Assembly (NCBI RefSeq): GCF_015910535.1
Contig: NZ_JACBJG010000016.1
Location: 1-58,460 of the forward strand
Direction of reading: 5' to 3'
Length of the DNA: 58,460 nucleotides
Source of the DNA: Saccharomonospora sp. NB11
GTDB taxonomy: Bacteria > Actinomycetota > Actinomycetes > Mycobacteriales > Pseudonocardiaceae
A program made the position numbers and the translations under genes. The notes under the pieces were generated by a model. It ran no database searches, was not told where the DNA came from, and saw only the letters and a program-made list of their open reading frames with translations. Shown here in pieces: positions 8,250-17,557 of this stretch (the stretch's first letter is position 1; each line of letters starts with the position of its first letter).

Positions 8250-9596
8250 TCACCAGGCCACCGACGACTGCACTCCCGGGATCTCGCCGCCACGGAAGGC
8301 GTTGACGAAAAGCCGGTGGTCCTCGCGCGTCTGCACGGCGTAGCGCATGCCGAACTCGGTCAGCGACCGCACGAACTCCGTGTCGTCTCGTCCCACCGCC
8401 TCGGCGATGGCCTGCTCCACCTGAAACGTCACGAGCGTCTGCTTCGAGTCGGCATCGGCCACGCAATGCATCTTCGCCGTCGCGCGGCCGAGGTAGTCGA
8501 GCACGGAAGCCATGTCGGAGGGCTCGGTGAGGTCCGACCAGTCGAGGTCCTGGACGTAGGGCGACAGCTCCGACACCACGAATCCGGTACCGCCGATCTC
8601 CGTGTGGCCGAGCCACGGATCGGCGTGCGCCTGCAACGCGCGTTGTGACACGGCGGTGCGGTGCCCGTGGTGCCGGAAGTACCGGTGGATGCGCTCGTCG
8701 GGCACGATACGGCTGGGCGCGGCCACGTTGCCCTGCTTCATCGACAGCACGACGTCGTTCTCCAACGCCTGGGTACGGCCCTCCACCAGAACGTTGTACG
8801 CGGGCAGCCCGGCCGAGCCGATACCGAAGCCCTGCCGCCCGACGATGTCCTTCACCTCGTACGTCAGGCTTCCGAAGCGCTTGTTCTCGGGGATCGTGCG
8901 TAGGTACTGGCCGAAGGCGCGCGTGGCGGCGGCGTGTTCGGCCTCGTCCAGCTCTCGCACCCCGGCTCCGCGCCGGAAGCGCCGGTCGTGACCGTCCACC
9001 ACCGTGAGGTGCTCCAGCAACTCCACGCGCGTCTTCATGCGGGCGTCCAGGAGTACCTCGTGCACGATTCCGTCGGTGGTGTCGAGCTGCAGCCGGTACT
9101 TCTGGTCACCCGGGTGCTCGGCGAAGTGTCGCACCTGGGAGAGATAGGCGCGCAGGTACATCTCGGCGAGCCGCCGGATACCGTTGTCGGAGACGGCCTT
9201 GTTCCACGCCAGCAGTGCCACGCTCGCCACGAGCCTGCGCAGGTCCCACGTGAAACTGCCGAGGTATGCCTCGTCGAAGTCGTTGACGTCGAACACGAGC
9301 ACGCCCGAGGAGTCCATGTACGTGCCGAAGTTCTCGGCGTGCAGGTCACCCTGGATCCACACCCGGCCGGTGCGCTCGTCCGCCCACGGGTCGTCGACGG
9401 CGGCCATGTCGTGGTAGAAGACGCAGGCCGCGCCCCGGTAGAAGCTGTAAGGGTCGGCCGCCATCTTGCGGAACTTCTTGCGGAACGCCGCCGGGTCGGC
9501 CCGCATCAGCTCGTCGAAGGCGTTCACCAGCACGTCGACGATCTCCGCGCGCCGCTGATCGCTGTGTTGCCGCACCTGTGCCACCGGGTCACTCAT
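8250..9596 (-). CDS. DUF2252 family protein (kinase-like fold)
   Basis: 448 residues from ATG 9596, which has GAGGTG about 5 nt upstream. DUF2252 proteins resemble aminoglycoside phosphotransferases and HipA-like kinases; the key stretch is QGDLHAENFG followed by VLVFDVNDFDEA, which supplies the presumed catalytic Asp/His/Asn set and metal-binding Asp. The N-terminus FRKMAADPYSFYRG is also diagnostic. The substrate of the family is unknown. It converges on the coiled-coil gene with only 3 nt between stops and no terminator in the gap. Confidence 0.88.
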   Translation of the reverse strand: MSDPVAQVRQHSDQRRAEIVDVLVNAFDELMRADPAAFRKKFRKMAADPYSFYRGAACVFYHDMAAVDDPWADERTGRVWIQGDLHAENFGTYMDSSGVLVFDVNDFDEAYLGSFTWDLRRLVASVALLAWNKAVSDNGIRRLAEMYLRAYLSQVRHFAEHPGDQKYRLQLDTTDGIVHEVLLDARMKTRVELLEHLTVVDGHDRRFRRGAGVRELDEAEHAAATRAFGQYLRTIPENKRFGSLTYEVKDIVGRQGFGIGSAGLPAYNVLVEGRTQALENDVVLSMKQGNVAAPSRIVPDERIHRYFRHHGHRTAVSQRALQAHADPWLGHTEIGGTGFVVSELSPYVQDLDWSDLTEPSDMASVLDYLGRATAKMHCVADADSKQTLVTFQVEQAIAEAVGRDDTEFVRSLTEFGMRYAVQTREDHRLFVNAFRGGEIPGVQSSVAW

Positions 9597-9734
9597 GGGG
9601 CACCTCGCGCTCGTCGGAGGGGCCGTTGCCTTCTCAAGCCTCACACGCGCGGGACCCGCCCGCAGTGTCGACCGCGGTGGCGAGAACCCGGGTGTGCGGC
9701 CCTCGGCGACCTGTGAAGGCCACCGGTGACGGTT

Positions 9735-9771
9735 CCCGCGCCGCCACCGTCCGAGCTCGTGGCGGCGCGGG
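9735..9771 (-). terminator. Strong hairpin after metE
   Basis: Perfect 13-bp stem CCCGCGCCGCCAC (9735-9747) with GTGGCGGCGCGGG (9759-9771), beginning 9 nt beyond the metE stop. The poor T-tract is normal for terminators in GC-rich actinomycetes. Confidence 0.8.
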
Positions 9772-9779
9772 AGCCCCTG

Positions 9780-12068
9780 CTATCCCAGCGTGCGCCGCAC
9801 CTCGGTGGCCGCGGCGACCAGGTTGCGCAACGCGGGCTCCACCTCGGCGTAGCCTCGGGTCTTCAGCCCGCAGTCCGGGTTCACCCACAGCCGTGGGGAC
9901 GGCACCGACGCCAGTGCGGCCCGCAGGAGTTCGACGATCTCGGCCACCTCCGGCACCCGCGGGGAGTGGATGTCGTACACGCCGGGCCCGACTCCGCGCG
10001 CGAATCCGGCGGCCCCCAAATCGCCCAGCACCTCCATCCGCGACCGCGCGGCCTCGATGCTGGTAACGTCGGCGTCGAGCGCGGCGATCGCGTCGATGAC
10101 GTCGCCGAACTCCGAGTAGCACAGGTGCGTGTGCACCTGCGTGCTCACTCGTGCACCCGACGTGGCCAGCCGAAACGCCTCCACGGCCCAGTCCAGGTAC
10201 TCCTTGTGCCGGTGGGCCCGCAACGGCAACAGCTCCCGCAGCGCTGGTTCGTCCACCTGGATCACGCCGAGTCCCGCGGCCTCCAGGTCGGCGATCTCGT
10301 CGCGGATGGCCAGGGCCACCTGCTTCGCCGTGTCCGCGAGCGGCTGGTCGTCACGCACGAACGACCACGCCAGGATCGTCACCGGTCCGGTCAGCATGCC
10401 CTTCACCGGCCGGTCCGTGAGGCTCGCCGCGTACGCGGCCCACTCGACGGTGATGGGTTCAGGCCGGGACACGTCGCCGAACAGGATGGGCGGGCGCACA
10501 CAGCGCGACCCGTACGACTGGACCCAGCCGTGCTCGGTGTCCGCGAAACCGGCGAGGTGCTCGGCGAAGTACTGCACCATGTCGTTGCGTTCGGGCTCGC
10601 CGTGCACGAGGACGTCGAGCCCCAGCTCCTCCTGCAACCGCACCACCCGCTCGATCTCCGCGCGCATCCGGCTGGTGTAGGTGGCGTGGTCGATACCGCC
10701 TCGGCGCAGGGCGGCCCTGCTCCTGCGCACATCGGCGGTCTGCGGGAACGATCCGATGGTGGTCGTCGGCAACGGTGGCAGCCGCAGCGCCTCCTGCTGA
10801 GCCTCCCGGCGGACGTCGTAGTCGGTCCGGCGGGTGTCCTGAGGCCGCAGCCCCGCCAGGCGACGCCTGACCTGCTCGTCTCGCACCCGTTCGGCGTTCA
10901 CCCGGTCGGTGACCACTCGCCGAGCCGCGGCGAGTTCCTCGGCCACCGCGTCGCGCCCCTCGCGCAGTGCCCTGCCGAGGACGACGACCTCGTGCACCTT
11001 CTGCCGCGCGAACGCCAGCCACGAGGCCACCTGCGGGTCGAGGTTCGGCTCCGCTTCGACGTCGTAGGGCACGTGCAGCAGCGAACACGACGTGCTGACG
11101 GCGACCTCGCCCGCCAGGCCGAGCAGTGTGGCCGCCGTGGTGAGGGCACGGTCGAGATCGGTGCGCCAGACGTTGCGGCCGTCGACCAGTCCGGCCACCA
11201 GCGTCTTGTCCCGCAGGCCCGGCAACGCGGCCAGTGAGTCCAGGCCCGGGTCACCGGCCACGAAGTCGACTCCCACGGCCTCGACGGGGGCGTCCGACAG
11301 GATCTCCAGTGCCTCCCCGAGGTCACCGAAGTAGCCGGCAACGAAGAGCTTCGGACGCTCGGCCAGCGAGCCGAGCGAGCGGTACGCCTCGCGGAGTGCC
11401 GCGAGTTCGGCTTCGGTGCGGTCGGTGGCGAACGCTGGCTCGTCGAGCTGCACCCATTCCACACCGGCACGGGCGAGTTCGCGCAACAGTTCGGCATAGG
11501 CGTCGACCAGTTCGTCCACTGTGTCCAGCGGACGGAATCCGGGAGCCGCTTCGGAATCCGATTTGGACAAAAGGAGGAACGTCACCGGACCCACCAGCAC
11601 GGGCCGGACGGGAATGCCGAGCTCGTCGGCCTCCCGAACCTGCCCCAGCACACCGTGGTCGGCGAGGAAGAACCGCGTGTCCGGCCCGATCTCCGGCACG
11701 AGGTAGTGGTAGTTGGTGTCGAACCACTTCGTCAGCTCCAGCGGCGGCGTCGACTCCACGCCCCTCGCCATGGCGAAGTAGGTGTCGAGTGGGCTCAGTC
11801 CCAGGTCCGCGTACCGGCGGGGCACGGCTCCGAAGGTCACCGCCGTGTCGAGTACGTGGTCGTAGAAGGAGAACGTGTTGCCGGGTACCGAGTCGAGTCC
11901 GGCCTGGCGCAACGAACGCCAGGTGTCGGCACGCAGGTCGCGAGCGATGTCCCGCAACTCGGCCTCGCTGATGCGCGACGCCCAGTAGTTCTCCAGCGCT
12001 CGTTTGAGTTCCCGGTTCGGTCCGATCCTGGGATAACCGAGTACGGTCGATCCGATTGTGCTGGTCAA
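9780..12068 (-). CDS. metE: Cobalamin-independent methionine synthase
   Basis: MetE transfers a methyl group from methyltetrahydropteroyl-triglutamate to homocysteine, the last step of methionine synthesis, using zinc. 762 residues, the usual size. N-terminus [24 protein letters not shown]-terminal catalytic barrel with [17 protein letters not shown] (His and Glu), THLCYSEF (a zinc Cys) and NPDCGLKTR (another zinc Cys). The start is TTG 12068, because GAGGAGAG lies just upstream and homology begins at TSTIGST; upstream in-frame codons are leader sequence. Transcription is from the promoter at 12439-12466 through a cobalamin riboswitch, so it should be shut down when B12 is available, implying a B12-dependent MetH elsewhere. 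Confidence 0.97.
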   Translation of the reverse strand: MTSTIGSTVLGYPRIGPNRELKRALENYWASRISEAELRDIARDLRADTWRSLRQAGLDSVPGNTFSFYDHVLDTAVTFGAVPRRYADLGLSPLDTYFAMARGVESTPPLELTKWFDTNYHYLVPEIGPDTRFFLADHGVLGQVREADELGIPVRPVLVGPVTFLLLSKSDSEAAPGFRPLDTVDELVDAYAELLRELARAGVEWVQLDEPAFATDRTEAELAALREAYRSLGSLAERPKLFVAGYFGDLGEALEILSDAPVEAVGVDFVAGDPGLDSLAALPGLRDKTLVAGLVDGRNVWRTDLDRALTTAATLLGLAGEVAVSTSCSLLHVPYDVEAEPNLDPQVASWLAFARQKVHEVVVLGRALREGRDAVAEELAAARRVVTDRVNAERVRDEQVRRRLAGLRPQDTRRTDYDVRREAQQEALRLPPLPTTTIGSFPQTADVRRSRAALRRGGIDHATYTSRMRAEIERVVRLQEELGLDVLVHGEPERNDMVQYFAEHLAGFADTEHGWVQSYGSRCVRPPILFGDVSRPEPITVEWAAYAASLTDRPVKGMLTGPVTILAWSFVRDDQPLADTAKQVALAIRDEIADLEAAGLGVIQVDEPALRELLPLRAHRHKEYLDWAVEAFRLATSGARVSTQVHTHLCYSEFGDVIDAIAALDADVTSIEAARSRMEVLGDLGAAGFARGVGPGVYDIHSPRVPEVAEIVELLRAALASVPSPRLWVNPDCGLKTRGYAEVEPALRNLVAAATEVRRTLG

Positions 12069-12204
12069 GGCTCTCTCCTCGCGAGCTCGACGGCGGCACC
12101 GGACGTGCGACGGCGGCCTCGCAGGCGAGCGGGTGGCGACGCGACGTCGCCGAACCACTCGTCCGCCGGGGTTGCCCGCGAACGCCCGGAGGTCACGCAC
12201 ACCG

Positions 12205-12420
12205 GCGGTGTGCGCACCGGTGGCAGGTCTTCGGACTCGCGGGCACGACCCGGCTCCCACCCGGGGCTCCTACTGACCGTCGCTTCCCAGGCCGTGTGGC
12301 CCAGTGCGTTGGAACCGGTCGAGCGACCGGCCACGGCGTTCGTTCCCACTCACCGCTGCGGGGCAGTCCCGGATTCCCACCGGGTTCCCTCTTGCCTCGC
12401 CCACCGCCTCGGCGGAGGAC
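12205..12420 (-). promoter_or_regulatory. Cobalamin (B12) riboswitch upstream of metE
   Basis: Read on the minus strand, the leader holds hallmark elements of the AdoCbl/Cbl aptamer in order: GAGGGAACCCGGTGGGAATC, CCGGGACTGCCCCGCAGCGG, several paired arms, and the B12 box GAGTCCGAAGACCTGCC near 12217-12240. About 140 nt then separate the box from the metE TTG, room for an expression platform. The class normally represses on binding cobalamin. Outer limits are approximate. Confidence 0.93.
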
Positions 12421-12438
12421 GAACCACCAGCGCGTCTC

Positions 12439-12466
12439 ACTGTAGTGACGGCATGGTGCTTGACAA
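12439..12466 (-). promoter_or_regulatory. Sigma-70-type promoter for metE leader
   Basis: On the minus strand TTGTCA (12461-12466) and TACAGT (12439-12444) are separated by 16 nt, close to the housekeeping consensus, and lie just upstream of the riboswitch aptamer. Transcription would begin near 12432. Confidence 0.6.
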
Positions 12467-12591
12467 GGGAACCCGACCGAGCGGTTCGCCTGCCCGGCCG
12501 GCCGCCGCCCGTAACACTGTGTGCTTTCGTTCCGACAAAGTGTCGAACATCACCTCGACCGCCGCCCCGCGGCGCGGAAACGGAGGAACGG

Positions 12592-12870
12592 ATGGGCCGT
12601 CGCAAGCGCAGACAATCCCGAGCTGGCTCGGATCCCCTCATCCGCCACCGCGACAGGATCGCGTCGCTGGAACATCGGGTGGCCGGGCTTGCCAATTCCG
12701 AGAAGCAGCGACAGCAGGCCAACGCCATTCGCACGGAGATTCACACGGTTCTCCTGAATCTGAAGCACGTTCCGCGCTCGCCGTCCCGGGAGGAACGGGA
12801 GCGCAGAAACCAGTCGACCTCGGTCTACACCGTCAGTGGTGGCCTACCCGGGCTGGGTAGACGCCGCTGA
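12592..12870 (+). CDS. Small basic hypothetical protein
   Basis: 92 residues starting at an ATG with a near-perfect GGAGGA 6 nt upstream, which is the main reason to accept it. Very basic ends (MGRRKRRQSR and LGRRR) flank a helical, coiled-coil-like centre (RIASLEHRVAGLANSEKQRQQ). No transmembrane segment or known domain. Its charge suggests a nucleic-acid or ribosome contact, but that is speculation. It is transcribed divergently from metE and converges on the next gene. Confidence 0.6.
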   Translation: MGRRKRRQSRAGSDPLIRHRDRIASLEHRVAGLANSEKQRQQANAIRTEIHTVLLNLKHVPRSPSREERERRNQSTSVYTVSGGLPGLGRRR

Positions 12871-12887
12871 CGTCCCCGAGGCCGCCC

Positions 12888-13592
12888 TCACGCCTCCGGC
12901 TCGTCCGGCACGAACGCGAGCTGGTCGGGGTGGAAGGCGTCGCGGCGGGGCGGCGGCAGCCAGGCCTCGGGGCGGCTGCTCTTCTGCCTGCCGAGCTCGG
13001 CGAAGTTCAGCGGCAGCGAGAGGTCGGCGTGGTAGACGGCGGCGTCGCGGACCGGTTCCATCGCCAGATCGGCCGGTTCCATACCGACGCCGACGGCCAC
13101 GAGGTAGGCGTCGGCGAGCGCGGTCGAGAACGCCGCCCAACCGCCCGCGAAACGCCAGACCCGGGCCCTGACCTGGGCGCCCTCGATGCGCCACCACACG
13201 ATGGGCCAGTCCGCGTAGCGGCGGGCCTGCTTCTCGGCGTGCTCGACGAGCGCGGGAATGAGGCCGTCGGGCCGGGTCACCGTGCTGTCGGGCAGGGTGA
13301 CGTTGACGGCGCCGAACGCGCCGCTGAAGGCGACCTCCACGAGCGGGTCCTTGCCGTTCGGGCACATGACCGCCTCGTAGCGTGCCTTCGGCAGGGTGCC
13401 GACACGCACGCCGTTGTCCGAGTCGGGTTCCCTGTGCCCGAGCCACAACGCCCAGGGCGGCGTACCGGGCAGCCCCTCGAAGAAATCCACCCAGCGTGCA
13501 CCGCGGAAGGTCTCGTCGAGGCCGTACACCTGGAAGTCGACGACCGACGATGTCTGGGGGACGGCGTTGGAGTCCACTCGACGATAGTGCAC
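12888..13592 (-). CDS. Conserved hypothetical protein
   Basis: 234 residues with GTG start at 13592 (a second GTG at 13577 is possible). The N-terminus TSSVVDFQVYGLDETFRGARWVDFF and inner stretch DWPIVWWRIEG are well-structured alpha/beta sequence. No signal peptide or transmembrane helix, so cytosolic. I recognise no catalytic motif. Codon use and GC skew match its neighbours. It lies 50 nt downstream of the SDR gene and may be cotranscribed with it. Confidence 0.75.
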   Translation of the reverse strand: MHYRRVDSNAVPQTSSVVDFQVYGLDETFRGARWVDFFEGLPGTPPWALWLGHREPDSDNGVRVGTLPKARYEAVMCPNGKDPLVEVAFSGAFGAVNVTLPDSTVTRPDGLIPALVEHAEKQARRYADWPIVWWRIEGAQVRARVWRFAGGWAAFSTALADAYLVAVGVGMEPADLAMEPVRDAAVYHADLSLPLNFAELGRQKSSRPEAWLPPPRRDAFHPDQLAFVPDEPEA

Positions 13593-13642
13593 CGTCGGCG
13601 CTGGTCCGGCAGCTCGATGTCACCCCCGCCCGGGGACCGGCG

Positions 13643-14443
13643 TCACCGCTGCCAGCGGCGGAAACCGCCCTCGGCGTCGACGACGTTGGCGGTGATGGTG
13701 CCCGCGTCCTCGCTCAGCAACAGCGACACCACCGCCGCCGCCTCGTCGGGACTGTTCCACCGGCCCCGGGGGAGTTGGTCGGCGACCGAGGCGGTCAGGG
13801 CCTCGTGGGCCCACCCCGTGTCCGTCGGGCCCGGATTGACGGTGTTGACGGTGATCCCGTCGTCGATCAGCGCGTCCGACAAAGTCCAGGTGAGCTGGTG
13901 CAACGCGCCTTTCGTGGTGGCGTACGGGATCTCCGACGCCATGGGAGCCAAGTGCTGTCCGGACGTGAACAACACGACCCGGCCCGATCTCGGCCGGGGC
14001 TGGGCGTCCCGGTACTGGCGCGCGAACGCCTGCACCAACAGCAACGTGGCCCGCACGTTGACGGCCCACGTCAGATCGAGTTCGGTGGCGCTCACCTCGT
14101 CGAGGGTCGCCACCGAACTCCGCGCGTGGTTGGCGATCACCGTGTCGATCGACCCGAACCGCGCCACCGCCGCACGAATCACCCGATCAGGGGCGGCCGG
14201 GTCGGCGAAGTCGGCCTCCAGATGCCCGAGCGCGTCCGCGTACGAGGGGGTGTCGCCCTCCCCGCGCGCGAGTTCGTCGAGCACTCCGTCGATGCCTCGT
14301 GGGTCCGCCCCCCAGGGCTCGGTCGCGTCGTACGGCGACCACGACTGCACGAACACCCGATGTCCGTCGGCGAGCAGTCGGCGCGCGATGGCGAACCCGA
14401 TGCCGTTGCTTCTGCTGACCCCGGTGACGAGCACGGTACGCAT
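13643..14443 (-). CDS. Short-chain dehydrogenase/reductase
   Basis: 266 residues, Rossmann-fold NAD(P)-dependent oxidoreductase. The nucleotide loop is TGVSRSNGIG near residue 7, a slightly longer variant of TGxxxGIG. IANHARS stands where NNAG is usual, the catalytic Ser is in LFTSGQH, and the YxxxK pair is YATTK. C-terminal NTVNPGPTDTGW is typical. An insert after the glycine loop (SWSPYDATEPWGADPR) resembles SDRs that act on complex substrates. Start ATG 14443 puts the fold at the N-terminus. Substrate unknown. Confidence 0.92.
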   Translation of the reverse strand: MRTVLVTGVSRSNGIGFAIARRLLADGHRVFVQSWSPYDATEPWGADPRGIDGVLDELARGEGDTPSYADALGHLEADFADPAAPDRVIRAAVARFGSIDTVIANHARSSVATLDEVSATELDLTWAVNVRATLLLVQAFARQYRDAQPRPRSGRVVLFTSGQHLAPMASEIPYATTKGALHQLTWTLSDALIDDGITVNTVNPGPTDTGWAHEALTASVADQLPRGRWNSPDEAAAVVSLLLSEDAGTITANVVDAEGGFRRWQR

Positions 14444-14495
14444 GATCGGCACTCTCACCCAGATCTCGGGTGACGGCAACCGAGTTACGGACGGC

Positions 14496-15296
14496 TCAGG
14501 CCGGCTGCTTCTCCTTCGACTTCGACTTCGTCTTCCGGACAGCGACGGCGTCCTCGGCCTCGATCTCCGCCAGGCTCGGGTCCGACCCCAGCCGTTCGAC
14601 CGCGGTCTGCAACGCCGAGTGGGTCGCGGAGAGCCGTTCGTGCACCACGGAACGCAGCTCGTACGCCTCCTTACGCAGGGTCCTGGCCTCGGCCAGCCTC
14701 GCCTCGGCGTCGCTGATCATCGCCTGGGTCCTCTCCTCGGTGGTCCGGGTGAGTTCCGCGGCCTCCTTCTCGGTCTTCTCCCGCAGCGCGGCGAGTTCGC
14801 TCTCGACGCTTTCGCGGAGCTCTTCGCGCCGCTGCTCGGCCTCCTTGTCCAGCCGTTCCCGTTCGGCAGCGGCGTCCGCGGCGAGCTTCTCCGCCTCCGC
14901 CTGCGCCCGGGCCCGGGTCTTCTCGGCGTAGGCGTCGGCGGCGGCGCGCACGTCCGCGGCCTCCTTGTCGGCCTTCGCCTTCAGCTCCGCGATCTCCTCC
15001 TCCGCGAGCTGCATCATGGTCTTGACCCGTTCGGTCATGGCGGCCGGTCCTGCCGGGTCCTCCACCATGCGGGCCAGCGCGTTCTTCGTGTCGTTGAGTT
15101 CCTTCTGCGCGTAGCTCAGCGCTTTCGTCAGTTCGGCGACCGACGCCGTGGCCTCGTCCCGGTGACGCGCCGCGTTGGCGAGTTCGGTGTTCAGCTTGGC
15201 GATGTGTTCGTCCACCTGGGCCTGGTCGTATCCGCGGAAAGCGGTCGGGAACAAGGTGGTCGTCGCCTGTGTGGGGGATGCCTGCGGTTCAACCAT
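14496..15296 (-). CDS. DivIVA-domain coiled-coil protein
   Basis: 266 residues. The N-terminus FPTAFRGYDQAQVDEHIAKLN is a DivIVA/Wag31-type membrane-targeting motif, and about residues 30-240 are a continuous charged coiled coil rich in Ala, Glu and Lys. It ends in a basic TKSKSKEKQ tail. Such proteins mark cell poles or septa and scaffold wall synthesis in actinobacteria. It is longer in coil and lacks the usual Wag31 linker, so it is probably a paralogue such as a cytoskeletal or FilP/Scy-like protein rather than the essential Wag31. Confidence 0.82.
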   Translation of the reverse strand: MVEPQASPTQATTTLFPTAFRGYDQAQVDEHIAKLNTELANAARHRDEATASVAELTKALSYAQKELNDTKNALARMVEDPAGPAAMTERVKTMMQLAEEEIAELKAKADKEAADVRAAADAYAEKTRARAQAEAEKLAADAAAERERLDKEAEQRREELRESVESELAALREKTEKEAAELTRTTEERTQAMISDAEARLAEARTLRKEAYELRSVVHERLSATHSALQTAVERLGSDPSLAEIEAEDAVAVRKTKSKSKEKQPA

Positions 15297-15414
15297 CCGG
15301 ACACCATAATGAGTCCGGGTTGCCTCTCCAACCTTTCCGACGTCGTTTCCGGTGGATCAACCGCTGCGGGCGCCGAATGGTGGAACCGGAGGCATGCCGA
15401 CGAAAGGGGTCGCG

Positions 15415-16644
15415 GTGGAAGCTGTTTTCGACGATCTCGCCGGTAACTGGCTTCTGTACGCGGCGATTCCCGTCGTGGCGGCGCTCATCGGGTACGTCAC
15501 CAAGCGCGTGGCCATCGAAATGATGTTTCGCCCGATCGAGTTCATCGGCATCAAAGGAACCTTCCTCGGTTGGCAGGGTGTCGTACCCCGTCATGGGGGC
15601 CGGATGGCGGCCACGGCAACGGATCTGCTCACGAAGAACGTCCTCGACGTCGCAGACGTCTTCGCCCGGATCAACGCGGACCGGCTCGCCAGGGAGATCG
15701 AACAGCCGCTGTTGAAGGCCGTCGACGACATCACCCGCGAGGTCCTGGCAGAACATCACCCCCGCCTGTGGGAGCGACTGCCGCCGATGGCGCAGGACCT
15801 GGTCGTCAAGCACGTCCAGGCGGGCGCGCCCCGACTGGTGCGCACCGTCATGGACGAGCTGCGCCACGACGTCGCCGACATCCTGGACGTCCGGCAGTTG
15901 AGCGTGCAGCGGCTGACGCGCGACAAGCGGCTGCTCGTGAAACTGATCCGTGAAACGTCCAGACCGGAAATGGCGTTCATCGCCCGATCGGGTATTTATT
16001 TCGGTTTCTTCCTCGGCATCGTTCAGTCGATCGTGTGGGCAATGACGAAGAACCCGATCGTCATGCCGATCTTCGGTGCCTCGATCGGGTTGTTCACCGA
16101 CTGGCTCGCGATCAAATTGATCTTCGTTCCGCGCGATCCGATCCGATTGCCGGGCGGGATTCTGCTGCACGGCATGTTCCAACGACGACGCGCCGAGGTC
16201 GCCCGGCAGTACGGCGAGATGATCGCGGGCGAGCTCCTCACGGTGGACAACGTGCTCGACACGCTCCTGCACGGGCCGCGCTCCGACCGGCTTCGGGCGA
16301 TGGTTCGCACTCTCGTCGCCGAGGCGGTCGACGAACAGGCAGCCGCCGCGCGGCCGCTGGTCGACGCGACCATCGGAGGGGAACGGCTCGACCGGATCAA
16401 GGACTCCGCCGCGCAGAAGGCCATCGACCGGCTACCGGACACGCTCCAGCACGCCAAGGGCTATCTCGGTCGCGCGATGAACGTGGCGAACCTCGTGGAA
16501 CAGCGCATGCTCCGCATGACCTCGACCGAGTACGAGAATCTCTTGCGACCCGCGTTCCGACAGGACGAGTGGAAGCTCGTCGCCGTCGGCGGGCTCATCG
16601 GCTTCGTGGTCGGGGAGCTGCAGGTTCTGGTGATGCTGCACTGA
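15415..16644 (+). CDS. DUF445 membrane protein
   Basis: About 409 residues from GTG 15415, which has AAAGGGG some 6 nt upstream; an ATG at 15394 is possible but sits on its Shine-Dalgarno sequence. Hydrophobic segments near the start (WLLYAAIPVVAALIGYVTKRVAI), in the middle (FIARSGIYFGFFLGIVQSIVW) and at the end (VAVGGLIGFVVGELQVL) flank helical, Arg-rich regions. The GYVTKRVAIEMMFRPIEF and TDWLAIKLIF repeats define DUF445, a broadly conserved family of unknown function. Its 3' end overlaps znuB on the other strand by 50 bp. Confidence 0.87.
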   Translation: MEAVFDDLAGNWLLYAAIPVVAALIGYVTKRVAIEMMFRPIEFIGIKGTFLGWQGVVPRHGGRMAATATDLLTKNVLDVADVFARINADRLAREIEQPLLKAVDDITREVLAEHHPRLWERLPPMAQDLVVKHVQAGAPRLVRTVMDELRHDVADILDVRQLSVQRLTRDKRLLVKLIRETSRPEMAFIARSGIYFGFFLGIVQSIVWAMTKNPIVMPIFGASIGLFTDWLAIKLIFVPRDPIRLPGGILLHGMFQRRRAEVARQYGEMIAGELLTVDNVLDTLLHGPRSDRLRAMVRTLVAEAVDEQAAAARPLVDATIGGERLDRIKDSAAQKAIDRLPDTLQHAKGYLGRAMNVANLVEQRMLRMTSTEYENLLRPAFRQDEWKLVAVGGLIGFVVGELQVLVMLH

Positions 16645-17497
16645 CGGCCTCGCCGTTCACGCCCGCGGCCCGATTGCGGACGTACTCCACGACCCGGCAG
16701 GCCAGGTAGATCGTGAACGAGATCGCGGTGACGAAGAAGCTGACCGGTGCGCCCGGAGCCAGGGAGAGCACGATGCCTCCGAGAGCGGCCAGTTCCGCGA
16801 ACACCACCGCGAGGATCGTGGCCCGCAACGGGCTGGCCGTCACCCGCGCGGCCGCGGCCGCCGGAGTCACCATCAACGCCACCACCAGCAACGCGCCGAC
16901 GATCTGCACACCGAGCGCGGTGGCCGCACCGATGAGCACCGCGAACAACGGCGCCAGCCACGCGGCGGGCACTCCCCGGGCCGTCGCCACCGCGGGGTCG
17001 ACGCTCGCGAACAACAACGGCCGGTACACGACGGCGAGCACCGCGAGCACCACCACCGCGGCGATCAGCAACACCGTCACGTCGGTCGGTTCGATGGCCA
17101 CGATCTGGCCGACGAGGATGCCGAACTTGTTGGACGCCCGCCCGGGGTAGAACCACAGCAGCAACACGCCGAGGCCCAGCCCGAAGGCCAGGATCACGCC
17201 GATCACCGAGTCGCGGTCGGACTCCCGCCCTCCCAGGAGTCCCAGCAGCAGCGCGGCCAGCACCGCTCCGGCGAGCGCCCCGTACCCGACACCGACGCCG
17301 AGCAGCAGGGCCGCCGCGGCGCCCGTGAAGGCGAGCTCCGCCGTGCCGTGCACGGCGAACGACATCCGGCGCATCACGATGATCGGCCCGAGCGCCCCGG
17401 CCACGAGCCCCAGCACCGCCGCCGCGAGCAGCGCCGTCTGCACGAAGTCGAAGCCGAGCAGCTCCAGAGTCAGGTCGAAGTCGAACAGCTTGTCCAT
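16595..17497 (-). CDS. znuB: Zinc ABC transporter permease
   Basis: 300 residues, ABC-3 family permease with eight or nine hydrophobic segments. MRRMSFAVHGTAELAFTGAA is the diagnostic N-terminal region. It forms the channel of the metal importer with ZnuC and the binding protein ZnuA encoded upstream on the same strand. Manganese or iron cannot be excluded from the permease alone, but the His-rich ZnuA and upstream Zur-like site favour zinc. A Pro-rich cytosolic tail ends in PRPRSR. Confidence 0.9.
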   Translation of the reverse strand: MDKLFDFDLTLELLGFDFVQTALLAAAVLGLVAGALGPIIVMRRMSFAVHGTAELAFTGAAAALLLGVGVGYGALAGAVLAALLLGLLGGRESDRDSVIGVILAFGLGLGVLLLWFYPGRASNKFGILVGQIVAIEPTDVTVLLIAAVVVLAVLAVVYRPLLFASVDPAVATARGVPAAWLAPLFAVLIGAATALGVQIVGALLVVALMVTPAAAAARVTASPLRATILAVVFAELAALGGIVLSLAPGAPVSFFVTAISFTIYLACRVVEYVRNRAAGVNGEAVSAASPEPAAPRPRSR

Positions 17498-17557
17498 GTG
17501 AGCGCCTTCGAGTCGGTGCGGATGGGTGCGGGTCGTCCGGGGAGGTCGAGGTGTCGC

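Noticed and set aside
12460-12482. Plus-strand TTGACA before the small basic protein
   Set aside because: No acceptable -10 element lies 16-18 bp downstream; the same bases serve as the -35 of the metE promoter on the minus strand.
12930-15446. An 838-codon plus-strand frame
   Set aside because: It spans three genes on the minus strand with clear family motifs (SDR, DivIVA-like), so it is a shadow.
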